Shown here one piece after another: positions 24,479 through 38,193 of a stretch of 64,000 nucleotides of DNA. Position numbers and translations under genes: made by a program. Source of the stretch: Tethya wilhelma. Lineage: Eukaryota > Porifera > Demospongiae > Tethyida > Tethyidae. The notes below the pieces were generated by a model. That model did no database searches. It worked only from the letters and a program-made list of their open reading frames with translations, and was not told the origin of the DNA. The stretch is from contig CAXIPT010000004.1 in assembly GCA_964030475.1 (NCBI GenBank), positions 1,030,385 through 1,094,384 of the forward strand, written 5' to 3'. The number at the start of each line of letters is the position of its first letter. Positions within the stretch are counted from its first letter, which is position 1.

Positions 24479-27400
24479 TCAAAAGAAATCATCAAAAAAG
24501 TACACATTTCGTGTTGTTTGCTCTTCCAGCGTTGGCAACTGGTGTATCGTTTTGGAACTCACATTTTGTGCTGTCTTCTTTTGAATGTCACTGAGAGTGG
24601 CCTTAGGTGCATCTTCACACAGCGTTTTACACAGTTTGTTGATGTAGAATGTGCCAGTATCAGGCCACCTCCAAGCCTTTTCACCAGGTAGAGTTGCATA
24701 GTTAAATACGAAATCAGCACGATCATGCATCACATCACAATCTGGTTCAGGTTGGGGATTTTCTTCAGGCCCATCTGGCTGGGGCAATTGACGGCATGCT
24801 GATATAAAGAAGAGCTTTGGTTTACGAAGAAGCTTTTCACACTTTGAGAGCTTTGTTTCCAATGAGTCGTCCTTGGTTCGAAGCACAACCTTCTTGCTAT
24901 CTGACCCATAAATGATGTTGTTACTTCCGTGAGAGAGAATGCAGCACACAAAACTGTCATCTTCAGGTTCAATCCAAGAACTAATGTCATCAAATATTCT
25001 CTCAATATCTTGTGATGAAATATCACGTCGAATTTCCACACGATATCCAAGAAAGCGAAACGTTTCAACTAGATTGTATTCATCACGATTTGTTCCACTG
25101 CGCTGATTGTGCTGAGAGTCAATAAAATTCTCATTGTTTAACACAAGGCATAACCCACGCCCCTTCTTGAGTGATCGCCTCTTCATCGGATAGTTTCCCA
25201 CCAAAGAACCAGGTAATTGAACAGGATGCGAATCCAATTTGATCAGGGTTTTGTCATCTTTATCCAGTTTCAATTTAGGCTTATGTTTCATTGTGCGATC
25301 GGTCTTACTGGTAAGCTCACGAGTGTATGGTACATACGTCTTACTGTAGTCAGGACCATCTGATTCAGGCTCGGTATTAGGAGGGTTCCAGTTTTCTGGC
25401 ACATCCATTGGCACTGGTTCTTTCTTCGATATTACAGTTTCTGGATCATAATCTGGGGCAACTCTTTTCTCTGGTTTCTGCATGTATATTTGGTACAGAT
25501 ACATTTAGAGATACATTACATTTACTCTATGAAGACACCAATGATGCTTAATAACCCTTAATTGATGCTCTAGCAATTGCAACACATCACTGGGTAACAA
25601 TGATTACAATATACTATATACCACATGATAATTATAGCTACTTCTCTGGTTGCCATGACATTAATTGAATGTGTGATCATACACTGCAAACCTAGGTCTA
25701 AAAACCTAGAGGGCTAATTCTGATTATTCAAAGTACTATACTTGTATGGGGGCACATTATATAGCTGCTAAAAGCTGAGTCAGCAAAACTTATAATTGGC
25801 TTACGTATGCAAGACTTAATAATTATAATAATTATTTATATAATATAACTCTTTCATGCCTCCTTGGGCATGCATAAAAGTGCAAATGAAGTCAACTATA
25901 GCAATACCTGCTTCTCGTAGCTTGTTTGTGTTGACAAATGCTTCTTTAAGATATTCCTGCAACCTGGGGTAAGTTTCTTTACCCCAGATCGGTCTTTCAT
26001 TTGAGTCAAATCTTTTTCTTCTAATCCCATGAAAGCTTCATTACAAGTGAAACCATTCTCTGTAGTATATAGGAAAGTACAAATCACTAATTAGGGTCTA
26101 AAAATGAAGCTTAAAAAAAGGTCAATAAAATGCCCAGATAACAGTTTCAGTAAATGTCCATGTTGCATGTTCAGTAAATGTTTCTTTGTTGCCAGAAAAC
26201 TTTCTATGTTGCCAAAAAACTTTCTATGTTACCCGAAAACTTGTCAATTTGAGTCGGAAGGTTAGTATCTGTTATCGTTTCAAGGTTCTTGAGACGGCAA
26301 ACTTTCTCCGTGTCCTAGACAGAAATTAGTTCACTAGCCATTGTAGTACACAATTCAACCTTTCTTTATGCAACAAATTACTTATTGCATCATGGGCTCA
26401 AGTGCCACACGGTTTTATTGGCACAGTAGTGCCGTAGAACCCTCGGGCACTACGTCTGTCGTCACTACTGTGCCAATAACTTCCGTGTGGCACTTGAGCC
26501 CATGATGCAATAAGTAATACATTATTGTATCAAAATCAAAAGCTTTTAGTAAGTCCTGACATACCCTCTAATATCTTTTGATCCTTTGCTAGAATCTTTC
26601 CTTCCTTGATAAGTATCAAAAACGGATCGGATTCTGTTTCTGGTTGGTCAGTTGCCCCGTCTAGCTGTTCTTTACTAGTAGTTTTCTGTAAAAGATGATA
26701 AGTCAAAGCGTTCACACAGCCCACAGTGAGCTTGTTTTGGCCAGATTCATCTTCCATCTTCAACAAATCTTGTTCCGTCAAATCCATAAATGCATCATTG
26801 CATGTGATTCCATTTGACTCTGCAAAAAAAATAAAATAAATAAAAAAACACCCCCCGCCGCAGATACCACATAGCGGGAAATTTTCGGGGGTGTAAATTT
26901 TCGTGAAAAGCCTAGACCACGCTTCAGAAGAAAATATTCGTGGTATTAATTTTCGTGACTCAAGTATCTCCAACTTACAGCACTTGAAGGTCTTGTGACT
27001 GTTTATCTGCTTTGGTATACTATAACATGTAGAATACTATTCTAGCTAGATATACTAGCTATTTAGACTGCAAACTTCTTGAGAAGACAGGCAAAAGACA
27101 GAGAATTAATGTCTTTGGCAACGTGCGTGTGGCGAGTATCGTGACCTTGACCTAAGAAAAAAAATTTCGTGACTCGGGGGTTAGTCACGAAAATAACGAA
27201 AATTTGCACCCCATGGAAATTTCCTGCTATACGGTATTGTACCTTTTAGAATGACCTGATCTCCTTCTCCAATCTTACACCGCCTCATAAGTAACAAAAA
27301 GGGATCAGATTCAATTTCACCGGGACTTGCTTTGGAGTCTCCTAAATACAGTTAAAACAAAAAGCAGTCATCAAAAAATTTCTTGATAACTAATGTAGGG

Positions 27401-30256
27401 AAAAAAATCTCTAGTTTGTTATCGAGGATGCTTGTGTATATATCCAGTTTTCATGGAAATTCAGACATCTACAAATGCACACATTGACTATGTACAGTAA
27501 TATAACTCTCACTGTACAGATGTCGAGGGTTGCGTGTGCAGGGTATATAATATATACTTTAAGTGAATCAATGTGGTAGGATGGAAGCAAGAGGAGTATT
27601 ATTATGGTAAAAAAAGGAAGATGTTATATAGCCTCAAGCATAACAATACCTCTATATTCTCAAGAAATATATCTAATGTACATCCAAACTCTTTGACAGA
27701 CTATGTGACTTTACCACTATTACATGATGTCATAGATTACCATCTGTAGTAGTGGTGGCTGCTAGCTGGTTAGGTCCATTTCCTTGTTCTTCACAATTTC
27801 AGTCTACACGAACGCATCGTAATTGTGGGTGTGTCAATTTTTGCTGCCCTTCACGTCACGTAAAATTTTGCACAGAGCTTATTACGTCACGTAGTACTAA
27901 ACGCGCGCATGCTAAATTATTCATATTACATCATTGCAAACTACGTTGACTGATGACGTCAAAAGGAAGGCACATGGAAGATAATAGGACCTTTTCAGGA
28001 TTTTGCAACGGTATATCTCCTCCGTAGTTTTACCTGCATGCTTCTCACTTGGAATACTTGTGGTTCAGGATGGAATGTGCATGCACAGCAAGTCTTGTGA
28101 GCTAGAAAGACTTTGCACATGGTTGCCCAAAAATTCCAAGTTACCGCATCAAGAAAGTTCACTGAACATCACTCAGATAAAATTTGTGTATCTCCAGATA
28201 AGACTAGAGTATGGGCACAGAATAAGTTCTGCTAAAAGTACAGTGTTTTACAAGCAGTGTGGTGCTTGTCTGATGTCAATAGCTCGAGGTAAGCGTGTTC
28301 AGTAGATCAGTAAAGTACCGCATTTCTAGCGGTTTTTGACTAGTAATTTTAGCTATATAGTTTTAGTTACTGGAATACTACTACAGTATGTTATACTGCT
28401 AGATGTAAGTTACAAACTGGTAGAGTATGGATGCCCTCAGTACTTTTGCACCATGCTGCCCAAAAAATCAAAGTCGTCTGGTCCATTTTATCGCTACACG
28501 GTAGAAATTCAACTTGAAGACAATTTAGACTCTGTATTCCTGTTAAAAATTACATTATTATAACAAATATAGCTCTAAGAACTATAGCTACTTCTTTTCT
28601 GGCTGTTTCTCCTGTGTTGTCATTACTTCCATGTGCTTGGCCACCATTTTGTTTAACTTCCGGGTGGAAATTAATTAAGGATGCGTTCGTGTAGACTGTT
28701 TGGTGGTTGAGCAGCTACAGTAACAGGAAAACCGTGGCACATCATTAAAGGAACTGTGTCACTATATAAGCGGTGTTTTGTTACTAAAAATAAAATGCGT
28801 GACGTTTTGTGACATTTTTTGTTGACAAGTGCGCAATATACGTACATACATGGGGCTAATACCCGGGCGTGGTACCCAGATCGCGCAAGAAACAAAACAA
28901 AAAACGTCACAAACGGTCATAGAACATCATAAAATGTCACACATTTTATTTTTAGTAACAAAACACCACTTATATAGTGACACAGTTCCTTTAAGTTCAG
29001 TACACATACAATACTGGTACAATGGTAACTGAAAGTAGTATTAGGATGAGGTCATTTCCAATGGATGTATATAGGTGTGAGGAACACTCACCAATCAAGC
29101 TGATGTACAACAAATTTACACATGACATTGTACAGTCACCTGATTTATGGATTGTGAATTTTGGCCCACATCTAATAACACTGAATAATGACTGTACATG
29201 TTTGAATGACATTGTGCATTGATGTGGCAAACTGATAAGACTGGATGTACGCCAAAAACTGCGACAGAATTGAAAAATTAGCGTGAACCACAAATTTAAT
29301 ACTTTATTAGTCTCTTTGCCCAGGCCCAACCCTTGCCCTCCCAATCAAGGAAAAATAAGTCCGGTACCCTTCCAAAGATTATTGGGATTTGCTGACTCAG
29401 CTCAGTCAGCTGATATCCAATTTGATTCTCACATGAAAGCTTCATTGTCTACTGAGCAGCGTACGAAACAATGTGCTAAAATATTGACTTGCTGAGTCAG
29501 CAAGATCCAAAATCCTTAGAACTGTACCATAATAATTATAGGCCATGGAGACACCCTTTTTTCTCACATCTGAGGGAGGGGTCTGGGCGTGCACGATTGA
29601 AACTGCAACATTCTGTGTATAATTCATTGGGCTCACCATTGGTTGGTTGTGATGGTGTTGTATTGCTTGGTGCTGGAGCCTCACTCTTCTGTCCAGGGGT
29701 ACCTATGAGAAGATGATGAGGTCAAACACAACTGATTGGAACCCTTTGCAATAAGGTATTATGTATGTTTAAATTAACGTGGGGTCAAACTGAATCTGCT
29801 TAAGTACCTCCAAGAACCCTACAAACTGCTTCAGCATAGTCAGGCTTTCCAGCACTAAGAAAGACTTGAATCAGCTCACGATAAGTTGCCTTGAAACCAA
29901 TATTTTGTTTCCACTTGCTTAGAGCAGCTCGCCTGTATAAAGTCATATAAAATTAGACTCATATCTGATACTACATCATTGAATGATTAAACCTGCATGA
30001 CATAGAACTGAACTACTTACGTTTGTAGGACAAGTCCACGTACGTTTTCATCAATATCAGTAACTTGTACCTTGGTGAGACCCAAAGCATCAGCTACATC
30101 GCCTCTCCATTCGTCCATAGATTTGGCAATCATCCCCAGGTGTTTGTCGACACCGTCATGTTCCCTGTCTAACTTCCAGTCAAGCTTGTGTCTCTTTTCT
30201 GGCGGTATGCAGTCAAAATAAGGCTGTGCTTCCTTTTGCAATTGATCATCATCCAT
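24479..30256 (-). CDS. Death domain - SAM - SAM - caspase
   Basis: Exons 30256-30021, 29932-29808, 29702-29637, 27341-27243, 26819-26565, 26059-25908 and 25477-24479 join in frame to 643 residues. A death domain fills residues 1-120 (VADALGLTKVQVTDID, then LSKWKQN). Two SAM-like domains (about 150-225 and 240-300) are each split by a phase-1 intron at the same point. The caspase domain begins near residue 420 with RSGTNRDEYNL and FRFLGY. Catalytic His494 lies in CCILSHGSNN and Cys539 in FFISACRQ, so the usual QACRG reads SACRQ. The p10 part keeps ADFVFNYATLPG and WRWPDTGTFY, resembling the substrate pocket of active caspases. It is therefore probably an active initiator-type caspase recruited through DD and SAM. 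The gene ends about 230 bp from the kinase gene on the same strand. Confidence 0.88.
26379..26518. repeat. Long hairpin in a caspase-gene intron
   Basis: TTACTTATTGCATCATGGGC and its complement bound near-perfect arms of about 55 bp. The loop contains CCTCGGGCACTACG. It lies between the two SAM-encoding exons. Confidence 0.85.
26865..27236. mobile_element. Palindromic MITE, TACCG family A
   Basis: It starts TACCACATAGCGGGAAATTT and ends AAATTTCCTGCTATACGGTA. It fills most of the intron between exons 27243 and 26819 of the caspase gene. Confidence 0.75.
28050..28563 (+). other. Two related open segments on the opposite strand, unidentified
   Basis: In the 2.3 kb intron of the caspase gene, on +, segments near 28070-28290 and 28400-28560 both read CTxLPKxSK followed by a Y-x-x-I/Q-x-LE strand pattern. 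The first is followed by a possible donor (GTAAGC). They may be degenerate repeats of one exon from a nested or transposed gene. I do not recognise the family, and chance similarity is possible. Confidence 0.25.
28749..28990. mobile_element. TTAA-flanked MITE, AGGAACTGTGTC family, copy 1
   Basis: Terminal inverted repeats AGGAACTGTGTCACTATATA and complement; TTAA on both sides (28745-28748, 28991-28994). The halves are further inverted (GTGACGTTTTGTGACATTTT). The TTAA target suggests mobilisation by a piggyBac-type transposase (known for that superfamily). Confidence 0.85.
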
Positions 30257-30488
30257 GGTGAGTTGACTGACTCTCAGGCTTGTCTTGTTATAGGTCTTGA
30301 ATTGACGTAATTTAATGGGTGGGGCTTATTAAGTTTATTTATCCACATGTAATTATAACGAGGCTAACTTTATTAAAAATTAATGTTAAAATTACTTACA
30401 AAAATAATAATTTCATTTGCACGTTCCTGCCTGAATTATAAAAACCTAATGATAAAATTGAAAGATTGGCTCTGCCTATCCCAAAAGT

Positions 30489-33400
30489 TTACTTCAACTC
30501 TTTAGCTAAATAGCCTACAATTTGCAAAGTTGTTGGCCGATATTCAGGTACTATGTCCAAACACTTTTCAATCAATAGCATTACAATATGATCATGTCCC
30601 AGGCACCGACAAGCCTGTTCAAAATGGCTGGCACGCCGTTCAACTTCTGTACGAGCTTTAAGTTGTCTATTTTCTACTTTAACGGCACCAAGAATAGATT
30701 GTGGCTCTTTTTGTGTGATTGTGAACAGTGCTAGATGTCCAAATGAGAAGATATCGATAGGTGCGCCATAGATTTTTTCAACAACTTCTGGTGCGGAGTA
30801 TAATGGTGTTCCTGGGTTGCATGTCATACTCACTTCTGTAGCAAGATCCACGTCAATAACACAAGAATTTCCAAAATCGGATATTCTTGCTCTGTTGTGT
30901 GAGTCTAAGAGAACATTTGTAGCTGTGAGATCTCGGTGGATAACCATTGGATTGTAAGTATGTAAGAAATGGAGACCATTTGCTGTGTCAAGTAGGATGG
31001 AGAGTTTGAGATGTAATGGTAGATCGGGGTTAGTTTCTAAAAACTTTTTAAGATTAGTTTCCATTTTATCCATGATCAAAAGTGGTAGCTCAGAGCCAGG
31101 CTTGAACGCAATACCAACATATCTGACAATATTTTCATGTTTTAAGCAGGAAAGGATGTTAAATTCTCTTGTAAATTTCTTGATAACCTCAGCACGTTGA
31201 TCTTTACTAAAGTCTTTACGAAATGACTTTGCCGCATACTCTCTTCCTTTGTATTTCACAACCTCCACACTTCCATATCGACCAAACCCGAGAGGTTCAG
31301 GTGGCTCTGGGAAAGTTATTTCCTTTGGACTTATGAAACGTTGTAGTCCTGCCCAGTCTTTAGAGTACATTAAGGGGCCTATTATATCAATTTCAAGTAT
31401 AAGATAATGCGCACGTTGCATGCTATGAATATAATTGTAGGAAGAATACGTACCTGGATTGTGTCCTTGTCTGTGTTGAGTCTGGTTAGGATTATTCGTG
31501 GTACTATCTATTTAAAATTTAAGCAAACCACAATGCCATTATGATAATTACAAGCATGCATTAATTATTAAACTTAAACACCAGGAAATGAGGCTATAAC
31601 TGACAATCACATGGTACGTGTATACAGATTGAAAGATTAAACTACAATGTCATGGCCTGTAAACAAGGCTACATAATTATATGCATTTATGAACTTACTA
31701 ATAATGGAATGCTGAGGGGTACTTGTGTCCACCAGTTCTCTCATTGAGTCAATACTGTTTGGGACAGCTGTAACTCGAGCTAGACCATCCTCTTCCGCAT
31801 CAGTTGACTCTCCTACGGTGCTTCCAAAGGAAGTTAAAGGTTCTGAATCATACTCTCTCGCAACTGCTACTGGTGGAGGACTGAAAGGCAAGCTTTGGGC
31901 ATCGTACGACGGCACAGAGCTAGGAGTTGTTTCTCTCTCTCTTGAGTATGTATTTTGGCTCATCCTGGTGTGAGGTCCAAGACTAACTGGACTAGCTTGT
32001 GTTGTAGGAGAGGCACCAGTCGTAGTGGAGCTACCTTGCCACGTTGAAGGAGGACTACTAAATGGCTCATGAGAAAAGTTGCTGACGATACTGGGAGTCA
32101 ATCTTGTGGAAGTTGGTAATTGAGTTGATCCAGGAGAATGTAGACTGACAAAACCTTGAGGTTGAGCTATAAAAACAATCACATAAGCATAAAGCATGTC
32201 AACTAGTCTACATAGTACAACTGTCCAAAAGTTGAGTGCCTGCATGTGTACCTGTTTGTCATTGACTCAAACTTACTTGAAGCTATCTCAGGTCCAACAT
32301 GACCGACTCCTGCTGCTGATTGTTGCCATGGAAAATTTGGTCTTGCTTCTGAATCAGCACTTCTTGGCTGGGTAACTGCAAAAAGATTCATAGATTTGAC
32401 GAATTATAGTAGTAGTATACATTTGGTACTCTCATACTTGGACTATAAGCTTGAGCAGCTCTGGGTGGTTCATAAGAATAAGAAGGTTCTGAAGAAGAAG
32501 AAAGAAAAAAAAAAGGAAAAATAAGAGTCATATATACCAGACCATATCCACAAAGAATTCTCAGGCGGGGTTAACCCAGTACACTTTATGATGTATTTGT
32601 AAACAGAAAAGCTGTGATCTTACTTAGTGACGGACGTGGTGGTGTCCTTCTTCTTTCTCCATAACTACCCTCATATCGGACGCTACTCAAAGAGAATTCT
32701 CCACTAAATAATCGGTCAAGAGCAACATCACCTAAAGTTAAAATAAACCATACAAATGTCCTGGTAACTTCTTTGCAAAGTTCTATAGATAATGTCTTAC
32801 CATTCCATGAAACTCTCTCAGTGTCCCCTGATATCTGTACACACAATTTTTTTTTGTAATTATATACGGCACTCTTTTCAATATTACAGTTGAGTATCTC
32901 AAAATTGCTTACAGTGTGAAATGCAATAACAAGTCTTTCAACAAATGCTTTAGCTTCTGATTCACCTTTGAAATACAATTTGGCATGATGCATGAAGTTT
33001 TGCTGGAAGAAGAGACCACATATATTTACAATACTTAGTATAGGGACAGTACTAGCTATAGCTCTCCATGCACAGAAAGGACATATTTTTTTAAAGTTAT
33101 ATACATGCACTTACTCGCTTCAAAAGTCCGTGTTGAATCACATAAGACAGAGGAGAAACATCTTTGTACGGACCGATAAAATCTTGCTTTAAGGAAGCTT
33201 CATCCTGCATGTGCCATATACAATCCGATACACTGACTCACACATGTGCAGTCCACAAAAATATATGATTGGCAATACAATACCTGATTTCCCCTGGCAC
33301 ATCTCAGGAAAAAGTTTCCTATTTGAGGCGCATGAGGATTAACAGCACTGGCAACTTGAGCAAATTCTAACAACTGTATCTATGGCAATATTGAGTAACA

Positions 33401-36400
33401 CTTACAAGGGAAACAGGATAGCTCGAGTATTATATTAGTCATAGGAGGTATTACATTGTGTGTGCTTTTCACAACCATCATACAAATCTTGCTGAAGTGG
33501 TAGAGGACTTCTTCAATTTCGTCTCTGTGAGTAGAGAGGCTGGTATCAACAGTGTCATGTGATGGTTGAGAGGAACCCTGCATGTATGATAAGGAGAATT
33601 AAAGTATAAAATTATCCAGCTAGTAAAATGGCTAGCCATGTTTGTGTTCATCACTATAAAAGAATACCTGTGATAAGATTTAATCTGTTTTACTTACCCT
33701 ATATCCTGTTCTTGGAGATGAGGTTTGGCTGCGGAATTCATCGATACTCTGAACAAGATCATTTAGTCCCATCCTTTTAGCATCTTCAGCAGCTCTCTCC
33801 ACCCCACCAAGCTTATCAAGCATCCATTGTGTACACTGGTTGTTTCCAGCTTGAACTGAGTAGATGATGGATGTCCTCAGGCCAAAAATGGTTGTATCCA
33901 ACTGCTGACACTCATGTAGTAAGTAGCGAACTATGTTGTTTTTGTGCTTTACAGCAGCAAACAGAAGTGCAGGAGCAATACCCTACAGTTATGTGGCAGA
34001 TTGAAGTATGTAATTGCGGTCATGAAAGTGAGTATTTTTGGAAATGCCCCAAAAGTAAATTTGTGTTCACTTACTGAGCATTTGTAGTTCACATCCACAT
34101 TGTACTTCACCAACACTTTGGCAACCTCCAACATCCCATGCCTACAAGCATGTACAAATGGAGTTTCCTCAACTGTTCTTGAGCCTAAGGAAGGAACTTT
34201 ATCAGATTGAACCTGTTTATGTATGAAAATAACAAAAGGCATGTATGTTAGCAATTTCTTTGAATTAATGAATGTTTGTTATACCCTAGTGTCTGCACTC
34301 CTTGCTCCTTTAGATAAAAGTAGCTCCACCATTTCTGGGTTGTTCTGTGCCACTGCTTCAAACAGTGGAGTGGTCCCAGCTTTGTCTGATCTGTTGATAG
34401 TGGTAAGTTTTGGTAGACCAAGGATGAACCTGACTGCAGTCCAATTCCTCATACTGCAAGCTTTGAGTAGGAGAGTATAACCATCCTGTCCATGAGAAGA
34501 GAAAATGAATGTGTGGGAGGGAAAATTAAAATCTATTGCATATGCAGATTTTGGGGGGAAGGTGGTATAAAGACTGATTTTCACCTTGTCTTGTTTGTTG
34601 ATGTCAGCACCACGTTCCACCAGGAGTTCAACCAGCTCATAAGCATCGTTGGTACTTTGACAAGCAACAATCAGTGGTGTAGAGTGTGCCTGCAATGATA
34701 ATATCAGTGAATTAGAGTCAAAATTTTGTGAACTCTTACCTCAGGATTTCCATTTGGATTAGCTCCAAACTCAAGCAGTAGTTTGGCACTGTTAAGAGCA
34801 GAATCTCCGATGGTACACACTGTCATCAGTGGAGTTAGATAACTTGCCTATAGGTATAGAGATTGAAAACAAACTTGGATTAAAATTTAATGTTAGCTGT
34901 CCATAGTTTTAAACCTTACATGATTATGGCAGAAAGGGTATAAGTACTTACCTTGATTGGTACATCCACAAAAACCTTTTTATTTCTGAAGTCAATTAGA
35001 AGCATTTTCAAAAGTGGCTCATTTGTTAAAACAGCAACGTAGTGCAGAACACTTTGACCATTCTGACAATGAANCATAGATCTAAACATGCTTACAGAAT
35101 GAAATACGATGACAAGTCTTTCAATAAACTCTTCAGCTTCTGGCTTGCTTTTGAAATACAATTCAGCATTTTGCATAAAAATTTGCTGAAAATTTAATAA
35201 GAATCAGAAAGGGCTTAATAATAGACACTACTATTAAGTTATACACTTACCCGATTTAAAAGTCTATGTTGAATTACATACGACAGAGGAGAAACGTCTT
35301 TATATGGTCCAATGAAATCTTGTTTTAATGAAGTTTCATCCTGTATCATACAATCCAATTAATTACAAGTAGTAAAATAAAAATTGCAGGATAAATTACC
35401 TGATTTCCCCTGGCACATCTCAGGAAAAAGTTTCCAATTTCAGGCACATGAGGATTAACAGCACTGGCAATTTCAGCAAATTCAGACAACTGAAGAGAGA
35501 AACAAAATGATTTATGCATCACTTCTTGCATATCTATTTACAGCAGGCATTACATTGTTTGTGCTTTTCACGACCATCATACAAATCTTGCTGAAGTGGT
35601 AGAGAACTTCTTCAATTTGGTTTCTGTGTACAGAGAGACTGGTATCAACAGTGTCATGTGACTGGTGAGAAGAGCCCTGTATAAGAGGATATAGTATTAT
35701 CAATATCCAGTATTCTATATAATTATGTGGCACATACAAGTGCATGGCCTTAAGTTTGAAAGTGTTTGTAACAGGCAAAAGCATAGTCCACAGTACATAC
35801 TAATAAATATAAACCCTTATAATAGGACAAAGTTATAAAGACATTTATGAACTATATTATCATTATGACATACCCCATATCCCACCGATGAAGTTAATGT
35901 TTGGCTACGAAATTGATTGATATGGTGCCACAAAACATTCAGTCCCATCCTTTTAGCTTCTTCAGCAGCTCTCTCTACACCTCCTAGCTTATCAAGCATC
36001 CATTTTGTGCACTGGTTGTTTCCAGCTTGAACAGAGTAGACAATTGACGTACTCAGACCGTACAGAGTTGTATCCAACTGCTGACACTCATGTAGTAAGT
36101 AGTGAACTATGTTGTTTTTGTGGTTTACAGCAGCAAACACAAGTGCAGGTGCAATATCCTGGGGGGGGGGGGATACGATTATAGTAAAAAACTAATAAAT
36201 TTAAAATTTTTACTGAGCATTTGTAGTTCACATCCACATTGTGCTTCACCAACACTTTGGCAACCTCCAACATCCCATACCTACAAGCATGAACAAAAGG
36301 AGTTTCCTCCATGGTTCTTGAACTCAATGTTGGAACTTTCTCAGAATTAACTGATTGTATCTGTGTAAAAAAAAGGCTCCTTTGAAGTTACACCTAAATT

Positions 36401-38043
36401 TGGTATGTGTGTTTATTGATAAATTATTGTACCCGAACATCAGTAGTTCTTGCTCCTTTAGACAAAAGAAGCTCCACCATTTCTGGCTTGTTCTGTGCCA
36501 CTGCTTCAAACAGTGGAGTGGTCCCAGCTTTGTCTGATCTGTTGATAGTGGTAAGGTGTGGTAGACCAAGGATGAACTTGACTGCAGTCCAGTTGCTTGT
36601 GTTACATGCTTTGAGAAGTAGAGTATAGCCATCCTGTGGGTAGAATATTTACAATGTAAAATCAACTAAAATTCTATGAATATGCACTTACCTTATCTTG
36701 CATGTTTATGTCAGCACCATGATCCACAAGAAGTTCAACTAGGTCACAAGAATTATGGGTACTTTGACAAGCAACAATCAGTGGTGTAGAATGTGCCTAC
36801 ATATAAGCATGTAAATATTCAAAGATTTATACTAAGTATAGACAGTCAAATATATCTTACCTTAGGGTTGCCATTTGGATTAGCTCCAAACTCAAGAAGT
36901 AATTTGGCACTATTGAGAGCAGAATCCCCTATGTTGCAGACTGCCATCAGTGGAGTCAGATAACTCCCCTAAAATTAATCGTAAAATAAGGAACTGTGTC
37001 ACCATACAGTAGATAAGAAGTTTCAAACATCACCAGAAACCTTAACCCAGCTACTACAGTTGTAATAACAGTCCCCCCTTTAATGTATTATGTTAGAACA
37101 TTCCTACCAGGGCATAATACACGAGGTAATATTGAATAAACCCGAGCCTTGTTCCAATACTTTTTAACACACCGCCATTCCTACACTACTTTTTTTTTTG
37201 AAATTTTCACTAACTTATTCATCCACTTTTTTCAACACTACAGTGCGTAGACTATCAAGAGACTGGTTAGTCTCTACAGTAGAGTGTTAAGGGAAAGTTT
37301 TTGTGAGCTTTAGGCCTTGCATGCAGTTGGTAATCTGTCAGTGAGAGCCTCTGAAGGCTTAATTTTGTTTGAATAGATTTTTATAGTGAGCAACATTTTG
37401 TCTATGGGACAGTCGGCCCATTCCTACTATACGTACTACCGTACATATGATATTGGGAGAATTTACAGACTATATTCGCACTGGGTTTAAAGGAACTGTG
37501 TCTCTCTCTCTCTCTATATATATATAAGCGCTGTTTTGTTACCAAAAATTAAATGCGTGACGTTTTGTGACATTTTTGTTGACAAACACTCTAAAAAAAC
37601 ACGTACGTACATGGAGCTATTATTCGGATGCGGTACCCAGACTGCGCTAGAAGGAAAACAAAAAATGTCATAAAAGGTCATCGAATGTCATAAAAGGTCA
37701 CGGATTTTATTTTAGTAACAAAACAGCACTTATATAGTGACACAGTTCCTTTAATGATGCATGTAAATGGGGCTATAGTTGCTATTATGTGAGCAGTAAC
37801 AAATGCACAGAGCAAGTATGCAACGTGCAGATCTGGCCCACAAATATATATACAAAAAATGTCACAATATGTAATGATTTCTTATTATTAGCTATTTCTT
37901 CTATTCCTCCTAGACTGAAATGTCATCAAGATTACCTTGATTTGTACATCCACAGAAACCTTTTTATTTCTGAAGTCAATCAGAAGCATTTTCAGTAGTT
38001 GCTCATTTGTTAAAGCAGCATTGTAGTGAAGAACACATTGGCC

Positions 38044-38118
<75 letters not shown>

Positions 38119-38154
38119 GTGCGTGTGCGTGTGTGTGTGCGTGTGCGTGTGTGT

Positions 38155-38193
<39 letters not shown>

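Larger units (their letters stand above)
35097..38046 (-). repeat. Internal tandem duplication, unit 1 (10 exons)
   Basis: Exons starting 38046, 36968, 36796, 36633, 36360, 36158, 35676, 35489, 35340 and 35185 correspond one to one with the ten exons of unit 2. The exon lengths agree except for one (147 versus 138). Amino-acid identity is high but not complete. Confidence 0.85.
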
